A DNA stretch of 64,000 bases from an uncultured Lachnospiraceae bacterium (lineage in GTDB: Bacteria; Bacillota; Clostridia; Lachnospirales; Lachnospiraceae). Position 1 is the stretch's first letter; each line of letters opens with the position of its first letter. Both the position numbers and the translations under genes were made by a program. Below the pieces are notes generated by a model. It was not told the DNA's origin. It worked only from the letters and a program-made list of their open reading frames with translations, and searched no databases. Below, piece by piece: positions 45,379 through 53,947 of the stretch. The stretch is taken from positions 806,001-870,000 of the forward strand of contig CAJTQI010000001.1 of the NCBI GenBank assembly GCA_910578645.1. The letters run 5' to 3'.

Positions 45379-46260
45379 TTACCTGGCAAGCGCTTCATAA
45401 ATTTCCCGGTCGCTGTCCTTAAAGACGTTAAAAATCACACGTTCCAAGGATTCGCTGTATGTTTCCAGAAAATCAGTGACCGTCTCCCAGGCAATTTTTG
45501 CAGCTTCCTCATTGGGAAAATGAAACTCCCCGGTGGAAATGCAGCAGAAAGCAACAGACTTGATATCATGTTCCAGGCAGCACTCCAGGACACTCCTGTA
45601 ACAATTGCGCAGGTCCTGTCTTAATGAATCATTCAGATTACCGTACACGATTGGACCCACCGTATGAATCACATATTCGCAGGGAAGATTGTAGGCTTTG
45701 GTGAGCGTGGCCGTACCTGTAGGTTCTTCATATTGTTTGCCATAGCGCATCCGCCTCTGTCCCATAATTTGGCTGCAAGCGGTGCGCAACTGTATGCCCG
45801 CCGCACTGTGGATAGCATTATCAATACATCGGTGGCAGGGGATGAAACACCCTAACATCTGTGAATTGGCGGCATTTACGATTGCGCCCACCTGGAGGCG
45901 GGTTATATCGCCCTGCCATATGGATAATTTATCTGAGAATACCGTATTATCAGGTGCATTATGTGATAGGGCATTAGGATGTGCTTCGTCCGTGTTTCTT
46001 CTGTGGGTATTGTCCCGAAGCGTGGGGATGGCTGACAGTGGCACGGCGCCTTTTTGGGCCAGTTCTTCTTGTAGATAGGCGTCCTGTACTTTTAAAAGTT
46101 CGGCAGAAGGTTCCCTGACCATACGGATATTCATGAGGGAACGGATGGCGTTTTTCTTTTCTGACATGGTGTAGCTGTCGATGTCCAGGTTTTGGTATTG
46201 CGTGGAATCTTCTTTGAGAAGATTTAGCAGAGTGTCCGTGTTGGTTGTTGTCCGCACCAT
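45379..46260 (-). CDS. Zinc-type macrodomain protein, probable ADP-ribosyl hydrolase
   Basis: The 293-aa protein has a helical N-terminal part (about 1-110) and a macrodomain: KLSIWQGDITRLQVGAIVNAANSQMLGCFIPCHRCIDNAIHSAAG (about 115-160), TGTATLTKAYNLPCEYVIHTVGP and VAFCCISTGEFHFPNEEAA. The CFIPCHRCIDNAIH insertion resembles the zinc-binding subclass of bacterial macrodomains that reverse protein ADP-ribosylation. ATG 46260 is chosen because AAAGGAG lies 8-9 nt upstream; the frame continues to 46419 without a comparable site. No sirtuin ADP-ribosyltransferase partner is adjacent. Confidence 0.85.
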   Translation of the reverse strand: MVRTTTNTDTLLNLLKEDSTQYQNLDIDSYTMSEKKNAIRSLMNIRMVREPSAELLKVQDAYLQEELAQKGAVPLSAIPTLRDNTHRRNTDEAHPNALSHNAPDNTVFSDKLSIWQGDITRLQVGAIVNAANSQMLGCFIPCHRCIDNAIHSAAGIQLRTACSQIMGQRRMRYGKQYEEPTGTATLTKAYNLPCEYVIHTVGPIVYGNLNDSLRQDLRNCYRSVLECCLEHDIKSVAFCCISTGEFHFPNEEAAKIAWETVTDFLETYSESLERVIFNVFKDSDREIYEALAR

Positions 46261-46487
46261 AATGCGCGCTCCTTTCCGGCCTGCATCATACATCCTGTTT
46301 ATGGATTTTCTGTTTGCAGATATTTTTACGTTTTTAGCACCTAATGTAATAGAAGACAGTTTCTTCTCCATGGCAGTCTGTATTTGGAGAAAGCTGCAAG
46401 TCTGTGTGGCATTTTTCATTTTATTTCAGGTGAAATGTAATGTCAATTATTACAATACGCTTTTGCGGGGTAGAAAGATATAATGCT

Positions 46488-46515
46488 TTGTTTATATTCT
46501 TTTTTCTGTTATACT
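46488..46515 (+). promoter_or_regulatory. Predicted promoter of the MFS gene
   Basis: TTGTTT (46488-46493), 16-nt spacer, TATACT (46510-46515). The palindromic repeat starts on the last base of the -10, so it would overlap the transcription start. Confidence 0.5.
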
Positions 46516-46562
46516 ACCCTCAGTGAGCATAGGGATACATGCCGCTTCGTTCACTGAAGGTA
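46515..46562. repeat. Palindromic intergenic repeat, copy 3
   Basis: TACCCTCAGTGAGCA (46515-46529) and CGTTCACTGAAGGTA (46548-46562) are inverted with 12 of 15 positions pairing. Read on the minus strand, the interior GGCATGTATCCCT (46543-46531) matches copy 1 exactly, so the element is inserted in the opposite orientation. Confidence 0.8.
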
Positions 46563-46614
46563 CAGATTATATGGAATGATATAGAAAGTAAATTTTACAT
46601 GAATGGAGATTAAG

Positions 46615-47875
46615 ATGGGAAAAAGGATGAAAGCAGGTGAAGAGTACCGCCCGTTAGTTGTGGGGGCAGGATTTGGTTCTATGCTCGGTTCCGGCGTCAT
46701 TATCGGGCTTTCGGCGACTATTACAGTGTGGCAGAATGGCTTTGGGTTGGATAATATGCAGATTGGGATGTTGTCCGGTGCGCTCACTTTCGCGATTGCG
46801 ATTGGTTCTCTTTTTGCGGGAAAAATTTCAGGGCTATTTGGGCTGGACAGGGCATTTTGTATGCTGAATCTTTTGTATGCGGCAGGCATGGCGGTCTGTG
46901 TCTGTTCCACAGGTTTCGGAATGCTGTTGGCAGGGGTTATTATAACGGGCGTCGCCTCAGGTGCGGATTTGCCGGTAAGCCTGACGGTGGTATCCCGTGA
47001 GGCTTCGGATGAGGGTACCGCGGCGCGGCTCGTTTCTTCCACACAGGTATTTTGGCAGGTCGGTATATTCATGTCCTATATCTGTTCTTTTGTTGTGTCT
47101 GCCATGTCGGGAACGGTGGGGGGGCCGGGTAGTTTTTGCCATTCTTTGCGCAGTATCGTTAGTCACGGTGTTATGGAGGGGCGGCTTAAAACGCTCCGGG
47201 AAATGGGGACAGCCGGATTCGGGTAAACATGTCGGGAACGATGGGACAGGGGCATCCCAATTGTCTATGAAAGAATTGCTGAATGGACCGGAGAAATCAA
47301 AGTACAGAGGTCTGTTTTTTAGAATCCTGGTTTTCTATGTATGCTGTAATTTGCTTGCAAACACTTTCGGCCAGTTCCAGACTTTTACATTGGTACAGGC
47401 AGATGCGTCCCAGAGTTTTGCCACAGGCGTGGGGATTGTGCTAAATATGTTAGGGCTTTTGACGATTTCTTTGTTTGCCGTAGCGTCGGGCGGAAAATAT
47501 CGCAACAGGCTGTTTGGCGCCGGCATTATCGTGCAGTGTCTTTCTATGGTTGGGATAGCTTTTGGAGCAGGCAGTTTGTGGGCGCTTGTTGTCTGTATCG
47601 GCTGTTATAACGTTGCCGGGCAGTTTGGCGGCGAGGCGGTGTATAAGGTGTGGACGCAGGAATCTTTTCCTGCCGGCGCGCGGACATCTGTGCAAGGGTT
47701 CATCAATGGTTTTTCCAGGCTTTGCTGTGGATTTTTCGCGTTTGTTACGCCGGCTCTTGTGATGCCGGAACGTATCCGGTGGACGATGCTTGGGTTTGCG
47801 GTGTTGGTGGCAGTAGGCGGCGGGGCAGGATTTGGTGTGGTCCGCCTGCAGAAGAAGTATGGTATCCGCCATTAG
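46615..47875 (+). pseudogene. MFS transporter, frameshifted at a G7 tract
   Basis: Twelve-helix major-facilitator-type transporter split by a frameshift. The first part (MGKRMKAGEEYRP to SAMSGTVGG) carries six hydrophobic helices and stops at 47226 after the frame is lost. The second part continues in another frame from about 47118 (GRVVFAILCAVSLVTVLW onward) through six more helices to KYGIRH at 47875. Removing one G from the run of seven at 47118-47124 joins the halves smoothly. GGAG lies 6 nt before ATG 46615. Either a sequencing error, a genuine lesion or a phase-variable tract. Sugar-related cargo is suggested only by the neighbours. Confidence 0.8.
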
Positions 47876-47894
47876 AATCCGGTTTCAACGGAAA

Positions 47895-47923
47895 TTGACG
47901 TTATATCAACCTTATGCTATAGT
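47895..47923 (+). promoter_or_regulatory. Predicted promoter of the ArsR-type regulator gene
   Basis: TTGACG (47895-47900), 17-nt spacer, TATAGT (47918-47923), about 37 nt before the ATG. Confidence 0.65.
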
Positions 47924-47959
47924 TGGATTTGTTATAAAATAAGTTGTGGAGAGGTACAT

Positions 47960-48880
47960 ATGGCTAAGTTTCAGAACTATGAGTTAAATGATATAGATGC
48001 GGTCTGCGCATTGGGGAGGGCTTTTTCTTCCCCAATCCGTCTGCAAATCTTGCAGCTATTATACGTGGACTCCCTGATTATCGGGGATATTGCGCGGATT
48101 ATGGATATTCCGGCGTCCAGTGCGGCGTTCCATCTAAAGATTCTGGAGGAGGCGGGGCTTATCCGTATGGAGGAACGGCCGGGAGCCAGAGGCTCGTCGA
48201 AACTGTGCAGCAGGAAAATTGATTCTGTTTCGGTGAGGCTTCTGCGGAAGGATGAAAATGTCCGAGAGGTTTTCAGCAGTGAGATGCCTGTGGGGACATA
48301 CTCGGAATGCAGGGTTGTGCCGACCTGCGGGTTGTGCAGTGCGGAAGGGGTCATTGGCAATGAGGACCAGGAGTACAGTTTTTATCTCCCGGAGAGGATT
48401 CATGCAGGGCTTTTGTGGACGTCTGCAGGATATGTGGAGTACAAGTTTGCCAACGGCCTGTTTAGCAACGATAAGGTGAAAAGGATATGTCTGACCATGG
48501 AAATCTGTTCGGAGGCGCCTGGATTCCGTGAGGATTGGAAGTCGGATATTACAGTCTGGTTGAATGGCGTAGATTGTGGCACGTGGACAAGCCCTGGAGA
48601 TTTTGGACATAGGCGGGGCAGGCTGACCAGCGCCGTATGGCCCAATGGCGCCACACAGTATGGAGTGTTAGTCAGTTGGGAAGTAGGGCAGGACGGATGC
48701 TACGTGAATGGCAGCCGTGTGGGTGATGTGACGGTGGACGAGCTTGATTTGAATGGAAAGTCTTACGTGACGGTGCGTATCGGAAATAAAGAGGACGCCA
48801 AATATATTGGCGGTTTTAATATTTTCGGCAAAGATTTTGGTGATTACGCGCAGGATATTGTTCTTTCCCTGGAATGCTAG
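47960..48880 (+). CDS. ArsR-type winged-helix regulator with a large C-terminal domain
   Basis: The 306-aa protein has an N-terminal ArsR-like domain (LGRAFSSPIRLQILQLLYVDSLIIGDIARIMDIPASSAAFHLKILEEAGLI, about 18-68). A roughly 200-residue C-terminal domain follows, with YVEYKFANGLFSNDKVKRICLTMEICSEAPGF and ITVWLNGVDCGTWTSPGDFG. The last segment reads like a beta-sandwich, loosely recalling the sugar-binding domain of GH2 enzymes (TLWVNGQMAGSHKGGY in the GH2 gene nearby). No metal-binding cysteine box of classical ArsR sensors is evident. It probably controls the adjacent transport/glycosidase genes; ligand unknown. GGAGAGG precedes the ATG. Confidence 0.78.
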   Translation: MAKFQNYELNDIDAVCALGRAFSSPIRLQILQLLYVDSLIIGDIARIMDIPASSAAFHLKILEEAGLIRMEERPGARGSSKLCSRKIDSVSVRLLRKDENVREVFSSEMPVGTYSECRVVPTCGLCSAEGVIGNEDQEYSFYLPERIHAGLLWTSAGYVEYKFANGLFSNDKVKRICLTMEICSEAPGFREDWKSDITVWLNGVDCGTWTSPGDFGHRRGRLTSAVWPNGATQYGVLVSWEVGQDGCYVNGSRVGDVTVDELDLNGKSYVTVRIGNKEDAKYIGGFNIFGKDFGDYAQDIVLSLEC

Positions 48881-48929
48881 AAAGATTGAGGGAGAACAAG
48901 GATAACAAGAAAATAGTTTATGGGCATGG

Positions 48930-48966
48930 AGCACTCCCGGGATAGAAATCTTGGGGTGCTTTTTTA
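48930..48966 (+). terminator. Terminator after the ArsR-type regulator gene
   Basis: AGCACTCC (48930-48937) pairs with GGGGTGCT (48953-48960) with one G-U pair, followed by TTTTT. Confidence 0.75.
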
Positions 48967-48976
48967 CCATATAAGA

Positions 48977-49277
48977 TTAGGGTGACGAAGGATGTTATCA
49001 TAAAATTTCACTGGCAGATTGCATAAAATGTTCACGCAGTTGTCCTTCGCAGGAATATGAGATTTTCTTAATATTCCGTTAAGTCTCCAGTAATTTCGGG
49101 GTATGGACGCCCCGAAAAGCCCGATGTTCGCCCGGATGGCGAATAGAGGGCGGTTACGTCCGTTTCCTTAAATTTCCCGGAATATTTTAGAAAATCCATA
49201 TGACGCAGACGGACACAAGGGAACATTTTATGTAATCTGCCCTCGCAACTTATAATATACATTTTTTGACACCCTAA
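48977..49277. mobile_element. 301-bp MITE-like inverted-repeat element
   Basis: The ends are TTAGGGTG (48977-48984) and CACCCTAA (49270-49277). The two arms are imperfect inverted repeats over about 100 bp, sharing blocks such as GGCAGATT-CATAAAATGTTC, GATTTTCT and ATATTCCG in the same order. The middle holds further stem-loops (TTTCGGGG/GCCCCGAAA near 49095-49118; TTCGCC/GGCGAA near 49128-49143). It sits directly behind the regulator gene terminator. A 64-codon minus-strand frame (49262-49068) crosses it but has no ribosome binding site. No target-site duplication is obvious. Confidence 0.65.
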
Positions 49278-49584
49278 CCATTATAGGAAACCTCTTAGAT
49301 TATCAACAGGATTATTGTAAAATAAAAAATGCTCAGTAAATTTTAAAAATGCATTTCTGTTGCTATTTTGTAAAATATATACAAAATAACTAAATATATG
49401 GAAAAAATAGAAAATATATTGACATAATGTTTAGCGTAATATATTCTGTAATCACAAAACAACAGTTTTTTTGTTTTAAATAAGATTCAAATAATTTTGA
49501 AAAAGGAAAAATAAACAGAAAAATTGTAAAAATGCTATAAACGGCCGTATAGCGAACAGAAACCATGTTAAGGAGGATAATATT
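49278..49584. other. AT-rich leader region of the sugar ABC operon
   Basis: 307 bp, strongly AT-rich, no gene. It holds the operon promoter (49419-49447) and a dyad GCTATAAACGGCCGTATAGC (49534-49553) between start site and ribosome binding site, which may be an operator. Confidence 0.55.
49419..49447 (+). promoter_or_regulatory. Predicted promoter of the sugar ABC operon
   Basis: TTGACA (49419-49424), 17-nt spacer, TATTCT (49442-49447), preceded by long A/T tracts like an UP element. Confidence 0.75.
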
Positions 49585-51017
49585 ATGAAGCGTAAATGGT
49601 TAGCGGCATTACTGACTGCAGCAATGACAGCCGGTGTTTTATCCGGGTGTGGCGGAAATGGTAATGCAGGTACAACAACGAATGAAACAAATACAGAAAC
49701 CCCTGCTGATAGTGGCGAAAATGCTGAGGGGGGGGGGAAAATACGGAAGAAGGTTCTGCGGATGCCGGAGAGTCGGCAGATGCTGCAGATGTAAATGAGG
49801 ACGGAACTGTCAATAACCCGGAAGCTGTCCAGGTTGACGAGAACAAATTAGTGTTCTGGTCTTTATTCAGCGGCGGTGACGGTGGTTTCATGGATGAAAT
49901 TATTGCTGATTACAATTCTAAGGGACCGAGCAAGGAAGTACAGTCTATCATGCTTGTATGGGCGGATTACTATACGAAGCTCCAGACCGCAGTTGCGGCA
50001 GGCAAAGGCCCCGATATCGGTGTTTCCCACGTTTCAAAACTTCCCGAGCTTGTAGACCAGGGCGTTGTGGAGCCGATTGATTCTTATCTTGAGCAGATGG
50101 GATTTGACATGAATTCCGTATATGCATCAAACTCTGTAGATTCCGTGACTTTTGACGGACATATTTATGCAATTCCGTTAGACACACACGCTGAAATACT
50201 TTATTACAATACAGACATCTTAGAAAGAGCAGGCGTTGCACTAAACGCAGACGGACAGCTTGATATCAATAGCTGGGATGAGTTCAAGGCAATTATGGAC
50301 CAGTGTAAAGCTGTTCTGGAAGATGGTGAAACGACACTTTCCCTTACCAATGCAGGTGACGACCCGTACCGTATCTGGTGGGCAACTTATTTCCAGATGG
50401 GGGGCACACCCCTCGTTAACGATGACGGGACAGAAGTAACCCTTGATATGGACATTGCAAAGCAAGCTGCGGAAGCGGTTAAGTCTTTGTTCGAGGATGG
50501 CTATGTAATGGAAGGTATTGACGACCATCAGCAGCTTTTCCAGAGCGGTAAGGCAGCTTTCGCTACTTGCGGAACATGGGCGACAGGCGCTTTCGAGAAG
50601 ACAGATAACCTGAAGTTCGGTGCGCAGGCATGGCCGAAAATGTTCAACAATGATTCTTGTTGGGCTGATTCCCATACAATGATTCTTCCGGTTAATCCTG
50701 ACAGAACAGAAGAAGAGTCATTGGCAGCGGTAGAGTTCCTGGTTGGGGCATCCGGTGACGGCGGCGCAATCTGGGCAGGGTCAGGACAGATTCCTTCCAA
50801 TACAAGTGTACTGGAGAGCGAAGAATATCTGAGCATGCCGTACAGAAGTAGCTACAAGTCAGCGTTAGAGACGGCAGTACTGCCTTCCAAGAACGCGCAC
50901 TTCTATGCTATGAAAGATGGTATTATTGAAAATCTGAATACTTATTGGACGAATGTGGCAGATGTGGACACTGCTATTCAGGGAGTTTACGATGAATTAG
51001 AATCCAATTTGGACTAA
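49585..51017 (+). pseudogene. Sugar ABC transporter binding lipoprotein, frameshifted at a G10 tract
   Basis: Family 1 (MalE-like) solute-binding protein. The first frame gives a signal peptide and lipobox (LLTAAMTAGVLSGCGG, Cys about 22) and an acidic linker, then leaves frame at a run of ten G (49728-49737) and stops at 49794. The second frame continues NTEEGSADAGESADAAD, the body VFWSLFSGGDGGFMDEIIADYN, GKGPDIGVSHVSKLPELV and the C-terminus ending at 51017. Eleven (or eight) G would restore one ORF of about 478 residues. TAAGGAGG precedes the ATG. The body is intact, which argues for a recent slip, a phase-variable tract or a base-calling error. Confidence 0.85.
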
Positions 51018-51032
51018 GCTTTTTGATTAGGT

Positions 51033-51061
51033 AAAGGGGAGCATGGATTTGCTCCCCTTTT
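51033..51061 (+). terminator. Intercistronic terminator-like hairpin after the binding-protein gene
   Basis: AAGGGGAGC (51033-51041) and GCTCCCCTT (51050-51058) form a perfect 9-bp stem, then TTC. Such hairpins often keep the binding protein more abundant than the permeases. Confidence 0.75.
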
Positions 51062-51095
51062 CTGGTTTCAGTGTATGAAAGGAAGGGATTTGTTG

Positions 51096-51983
51096 ATGAG
51101 TAAAGCAAAAAAAAGAAGAACTTTCCTAACGGCGGCCGCTTTTATTCTCCCGTTTTTTATTCTTTATACCGTTTTTACGATTTGGCCGGTTATACAGGGG
51201 TTCTATGTAAGCTTACATAAATGGGGGTTGATGGGGAAACAGGATTTTATTGGATTTGACAATTATGTGAAATTTATAGGAGATAAAAATTTCTGGAAGG
51301 CACTAAAAGCGACGACCTTTTTTGTTATTATCACTACGCCGATGCTTGTGATTCTGGCAATGATACTGGCAATGCTGGCCAACCGTGTCACGAAGATGAA
51401 GAAGAGTCTGCGTATTATTTATTACCTGCCGAGCGTGCTTTCTGTATCCGTGGCTTCTTTTGTGGCGAAGTACGTGTTCACGCCATATAGAGGACTTGTC
51501 AACGGCGTATTGCACGCCACCGGTATGCTGTCGGCATCGGATGAGCCGCAGTGGCTGCAGGACCCTAATTTGGTATGGATTACCATATCGGTTATGACGG
51601 TCTGGTGGACGATTGGTTTTAGCATGCTCCTCTATCTCTCCGCTTTGCAGGATATCTCTTTTGATATCTATGAGGCGGCCATGATTGACGGTGCGTCAAG
51701 CAAACAGCAGTTGTTCTACATTACGGTTCCTCTGTTAAAGCCAACTATCTGGCTGGTGTCGCTTTTACAGCTGATTGCATGTTTCAAGGTATTCGGACAG
51801 ATTCAGTTGATTACCGGAGGCGGTCCTGGTTCGACTACGCGTCCATTAATCCAGTATATCTATGAAACGGCATTTAGCAAGAACAATATGGGGTATGCGG
51901 CAGCCATGTCTTATGTACTGTTTGCGATTCTGTTAGTGCTGTCTATTGCACAGCAGGCTTTGCAGAAGAGAGGGGAGGACTAA
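51096..51983 (+). CDS. Sugar ABC transporter permease, MalF type
   Basis: The 295-aa membrane protein starts MSKAKKRRTFLTAAAFILPFFILYTVFTIWP, has about six helices and the EAA loop YEAAMIDGASSKQQLFYITVPLLKPTI (about residues 195-221). ITGGGPGSTTRPLIQYIYETAF near the C-terminus is typical of the family. ATG 51096 is chosen with AAGGAAGGG 8 nt upstream. No ATPase is encoded in the cluster, so a shared MsmK-like ATPase elsewhere is likely. Confidence 0.92.
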   Translation: MSKAKKRRTFLTAAAFILPFFILYTVFTIWPVIQGFYVSLHKWGLMGKQDFIGFDNYVKFIGDKNFWKALKATTFFVIITTPMLVILAMILAMLANRVTKMKKSLRIIYYLPSVLSVSVASFVAKYVFTPYRGLVNGVLHATGMLSASDEPQWLQDPNLVWITISVMTVWWTIGFSMLLYLSALQDISFDIYEAAMIDGASSKQQLFYITVPLLKPTIWLVSLLQLIACFKVFGQIQLITGGGPGSTTRPLIQYIYETAFSKNNMGYAAAMSYVLFAILLVLSIAQQALQKRGED

Positions 51984-51984
51984 T

Positions 51985-52812
51985 ATGATTAAGAGAAAAA
52001 CACCCGGATACTGGGTTTTGAACGTGGTATCTATTTTCCTGGCCATACTTTTTATTGGTCCTGTCATATGGGCCCTCGCCGTATCGTTCCAGATTGAAGG
52101 AAAACAGATTGTTTCGGTTTTCGATTGGTTTACACCGCCCTATACGCTGCAGAATTATCCGGAGATTATCCTAAATTCATCTGTGCCTACCTGGCTGAAA
52201 AACAGTTTGATTATCGCTGTAGTTACTACGGGATTGACAGTGATTTTCTCGGCGCTTGCGGCATATGCGCTTGCGAAGCTGCCGTTTAAAGGAAGCAATG
52301 TGGTGTTTATGTATTTCATGCTCGGCCTGATGGTGCCCGGCGAGGCTACAATTGTTCCGCTGTTCATCACGGTTAACGGTATGCATCTGATTGATAGTTA
52401 TGCAGGCATGATTCTGCCGTCCATTGCGGGTTCTATGACACTCATTATTATGGTTTCATTCTTCAAGGGCCTTCCTTCGGAACTTCTTGAAGCGGCAAGA
52501 ATTGACGGCGCAAATGAGATTAAGACCTTTTTCGTGATTGCTCTGCCGTTGTCCAAGACAATTATTTCCACGGTATGTATTTTCTCCTTCATCGGAAGCT
52601 GGAATAATTATCTTTGGCCGTTGTTATGTGCGATGAGTGAGGAACTTTTTACGCTCCCGATAGGTATTCCGACCTTTGCAGGAACCTATACGGTGGATTA
52701 TGTGCGTCCGCTGACTGCAAGTATGGTGGCTTCCCTGCCGATGATTATTATCTACATTATTTTTGAAAAACAGATTGTTGCGGGTATTACGGCGGGCGCC
52801 GTAAAGGGCTAA
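51985..52812 (+). CDS. Sugar ABC transporter permease, MalG type
   Basis: The 275-aa protein starts MIKRKTPGYWVLNVVSIFLAILFIGPVIWAL, has six helices and the EAA loop LLEAARIDGANEIKTFFVIALPLSKTII (about residues 170-197). The C-terminal GITAGAVKG is the usual MalG ending. It starts one base after the upstream stop codon; GGGGAGG precedes it. Together with the MalF-type subunit it forms the channel. Confidence 0.92.
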   Translation: MIKRKTPGYWVLNVVSIFLAILFIGPVIWALAVSFQIEGKQIVSVFDWFTPPYTLQNYPEIILNSSVPTWLKNSLIIAVVTTGLTVIFSALAAYALAKLPFKGSNVVFMYFMLGLMVPGEATIVPLFITVNGMHLIDSYAGMILPSIAGSMTLIIMVSFFKGLPSELLEAARIDGANEIKTFFVIALPLSKTIISTVCIFSFIGSWNNYLWPLLCAMSEELFTLPIGIPTFAGTYTVDYVRPLTASMVASLPMIIIYIIFEKQIVAGITAGAVKG

Positions 52813-52839
52813 GTTTGTTAATTATAAAATGGAGTATTT

Positions 52840-53853
52840 ATGAATGCCGGTACAAGTATTATAATAGGTAGAAAAAGGGAAATTGATATTTTAAAAGGGC
52901 TGTTGACAGTCACCATGATTTTATGTCATTCTATCCAGTTTTTTGGAGAAGAGCAGGATATGGTCCAGGGGTTTTTGGTCAATTTTATTAATTTGGCCAC
53001 ATTTCCGGGGTTTGTATTTTGTTTCGGATATGCGGGAAACCGGGCATATTTCCAAGGAGATTGGGCGAAGGGCGTAAAGAAGATGGGGAAAAATGCACTG
53101 CGTATTCTGCTGGCATTCTACATATCCGGTATTGCCTATGTGGCGCTTGTGGAAGACAAAATTTTCCGGGTTGATTTTATTATGGAAGTTTTGCTCTTGC
53201 GCAAGTATCCGGGATGGTCGGAGTTTTTGGCTTCTTTTGCGGCGATGCTTCTGGTTGGTATCCTGTTTTTTCCGCTTTTTAGGAAGATGAACGGGAAGAT
53301 TCTGGCATGCATGGCTCTGGTCAGTGTATTAGCGTGTTTTATTCCGTATGACTTGGTTGGCAATTCCTGGCTTGCCTTGTTTGTTGGCTCCGGGCATTAT
53401 GTGACTTTTCCGGTTGTCCAGTACGGTATCTTTTTTGCGGCAGGAATATGGCTGTGCAGGAAGAAGATTCGGTGGGACTGGCGGCTTTTTGCCGTATGCG
53501 TCTGTCTGGCTATGCCTTGTCTCTATTTTTATGTGATGACAGGATACATGCCGCAACGATTCCCGCTGTCGGTCTGGTATCTGTGTGGCGGAGGTTTGCT
53601 TGTATATTTGTATTACTTACTTTCATGCCGGGCGGAGAGGGCACAGTTTATTCTGGTGAAGCAGATAGCGGCTTGGCTGGAACGGATAGGTGCGGATTCT
53701 TTGTATTACCTACTCTTTAGTAACTTGCTTATTTTTGCATTGGACAGTTCGCATTTTAGTTTCCGTTCGGTATGGTATGCCTATATATATTTCATTATCA
53801 TACTGTTGGTGATAAGCTATTTCAAACATATTTCGTTTCACGGGAAGAGTTAA
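52840..53853 (+). CDS. Acyltransferase-3-like integral membrane protein
   Basis: The 337-aa protein begins REIDILKGLLTVTMILCHSIQFFG, resembling the R-x-x-x-x-D-x-x-K-G start and early His of the acyltransferase 3 family. It has about ten hydrophobic helices and ends at a short basic tail. Such proteins acylate surface sugars or act in transport of modified glycans. It begins 27 nt after the MalG-type gene, so it appears to be part of the sugar operon. Its role beside an importer and a glycosidase is unclear. Confidence 0.65.
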   Translation: MNAGTSIIIGRKREIDILKGLLTVTMILCHSIQFFGEEQDMVQGFLVNFINLATFPGFVFCFGYAGNRAYFQGDWAKGVKKMGKNALRILLAFYISGIAYVALVEDKIFRVDFIMEVLLLRKYPGWSEFLASFAAMLLVGILFFPLFRKMNGKILACMALVSVLACFIPYDLVGNSWLALFVGSGHYVTFPVVQYGIFFAAGIWLCRKKIRWDWRLFAVCVCLAMPCLYFYVMTGYMPQRFPLSVWYLCGGGLLVYLYYLLSCRAERAQFILVKQIAAWLERIGADSLYYLLFSNLLIFALDSSHFSFRSVWYAYIYFIIILLVISYFKHISFHGKS

Positions 53854-53947
53854 AGATATTTGGAAAATTCAAAAATCTTTAAAAATTTAAAATATTTAAA
53901 TTGATTTAAATATAATGAAAGACGAGAAAAGAGAGGAGAAACAGTAT

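Larger units (their letters stand above)
46261..46614. other. Divergent intergenic region, macrodomain gene/MFS gene
   Basis: 354 bp containing the in-frame upstream extension of the macrodomain ORF (to 46419), the MFS promoter (46488-46515) and palindromic repeat copy 3. I see no other gene. Confidence 0.5.

Noticed and set aside
49068..49262. 64-codon frame inside the inverted-repeat element
   Set aside because: Lies within the arms of the element, lacks a ribosome binding site, and is best explained as a by-product of the repeat.
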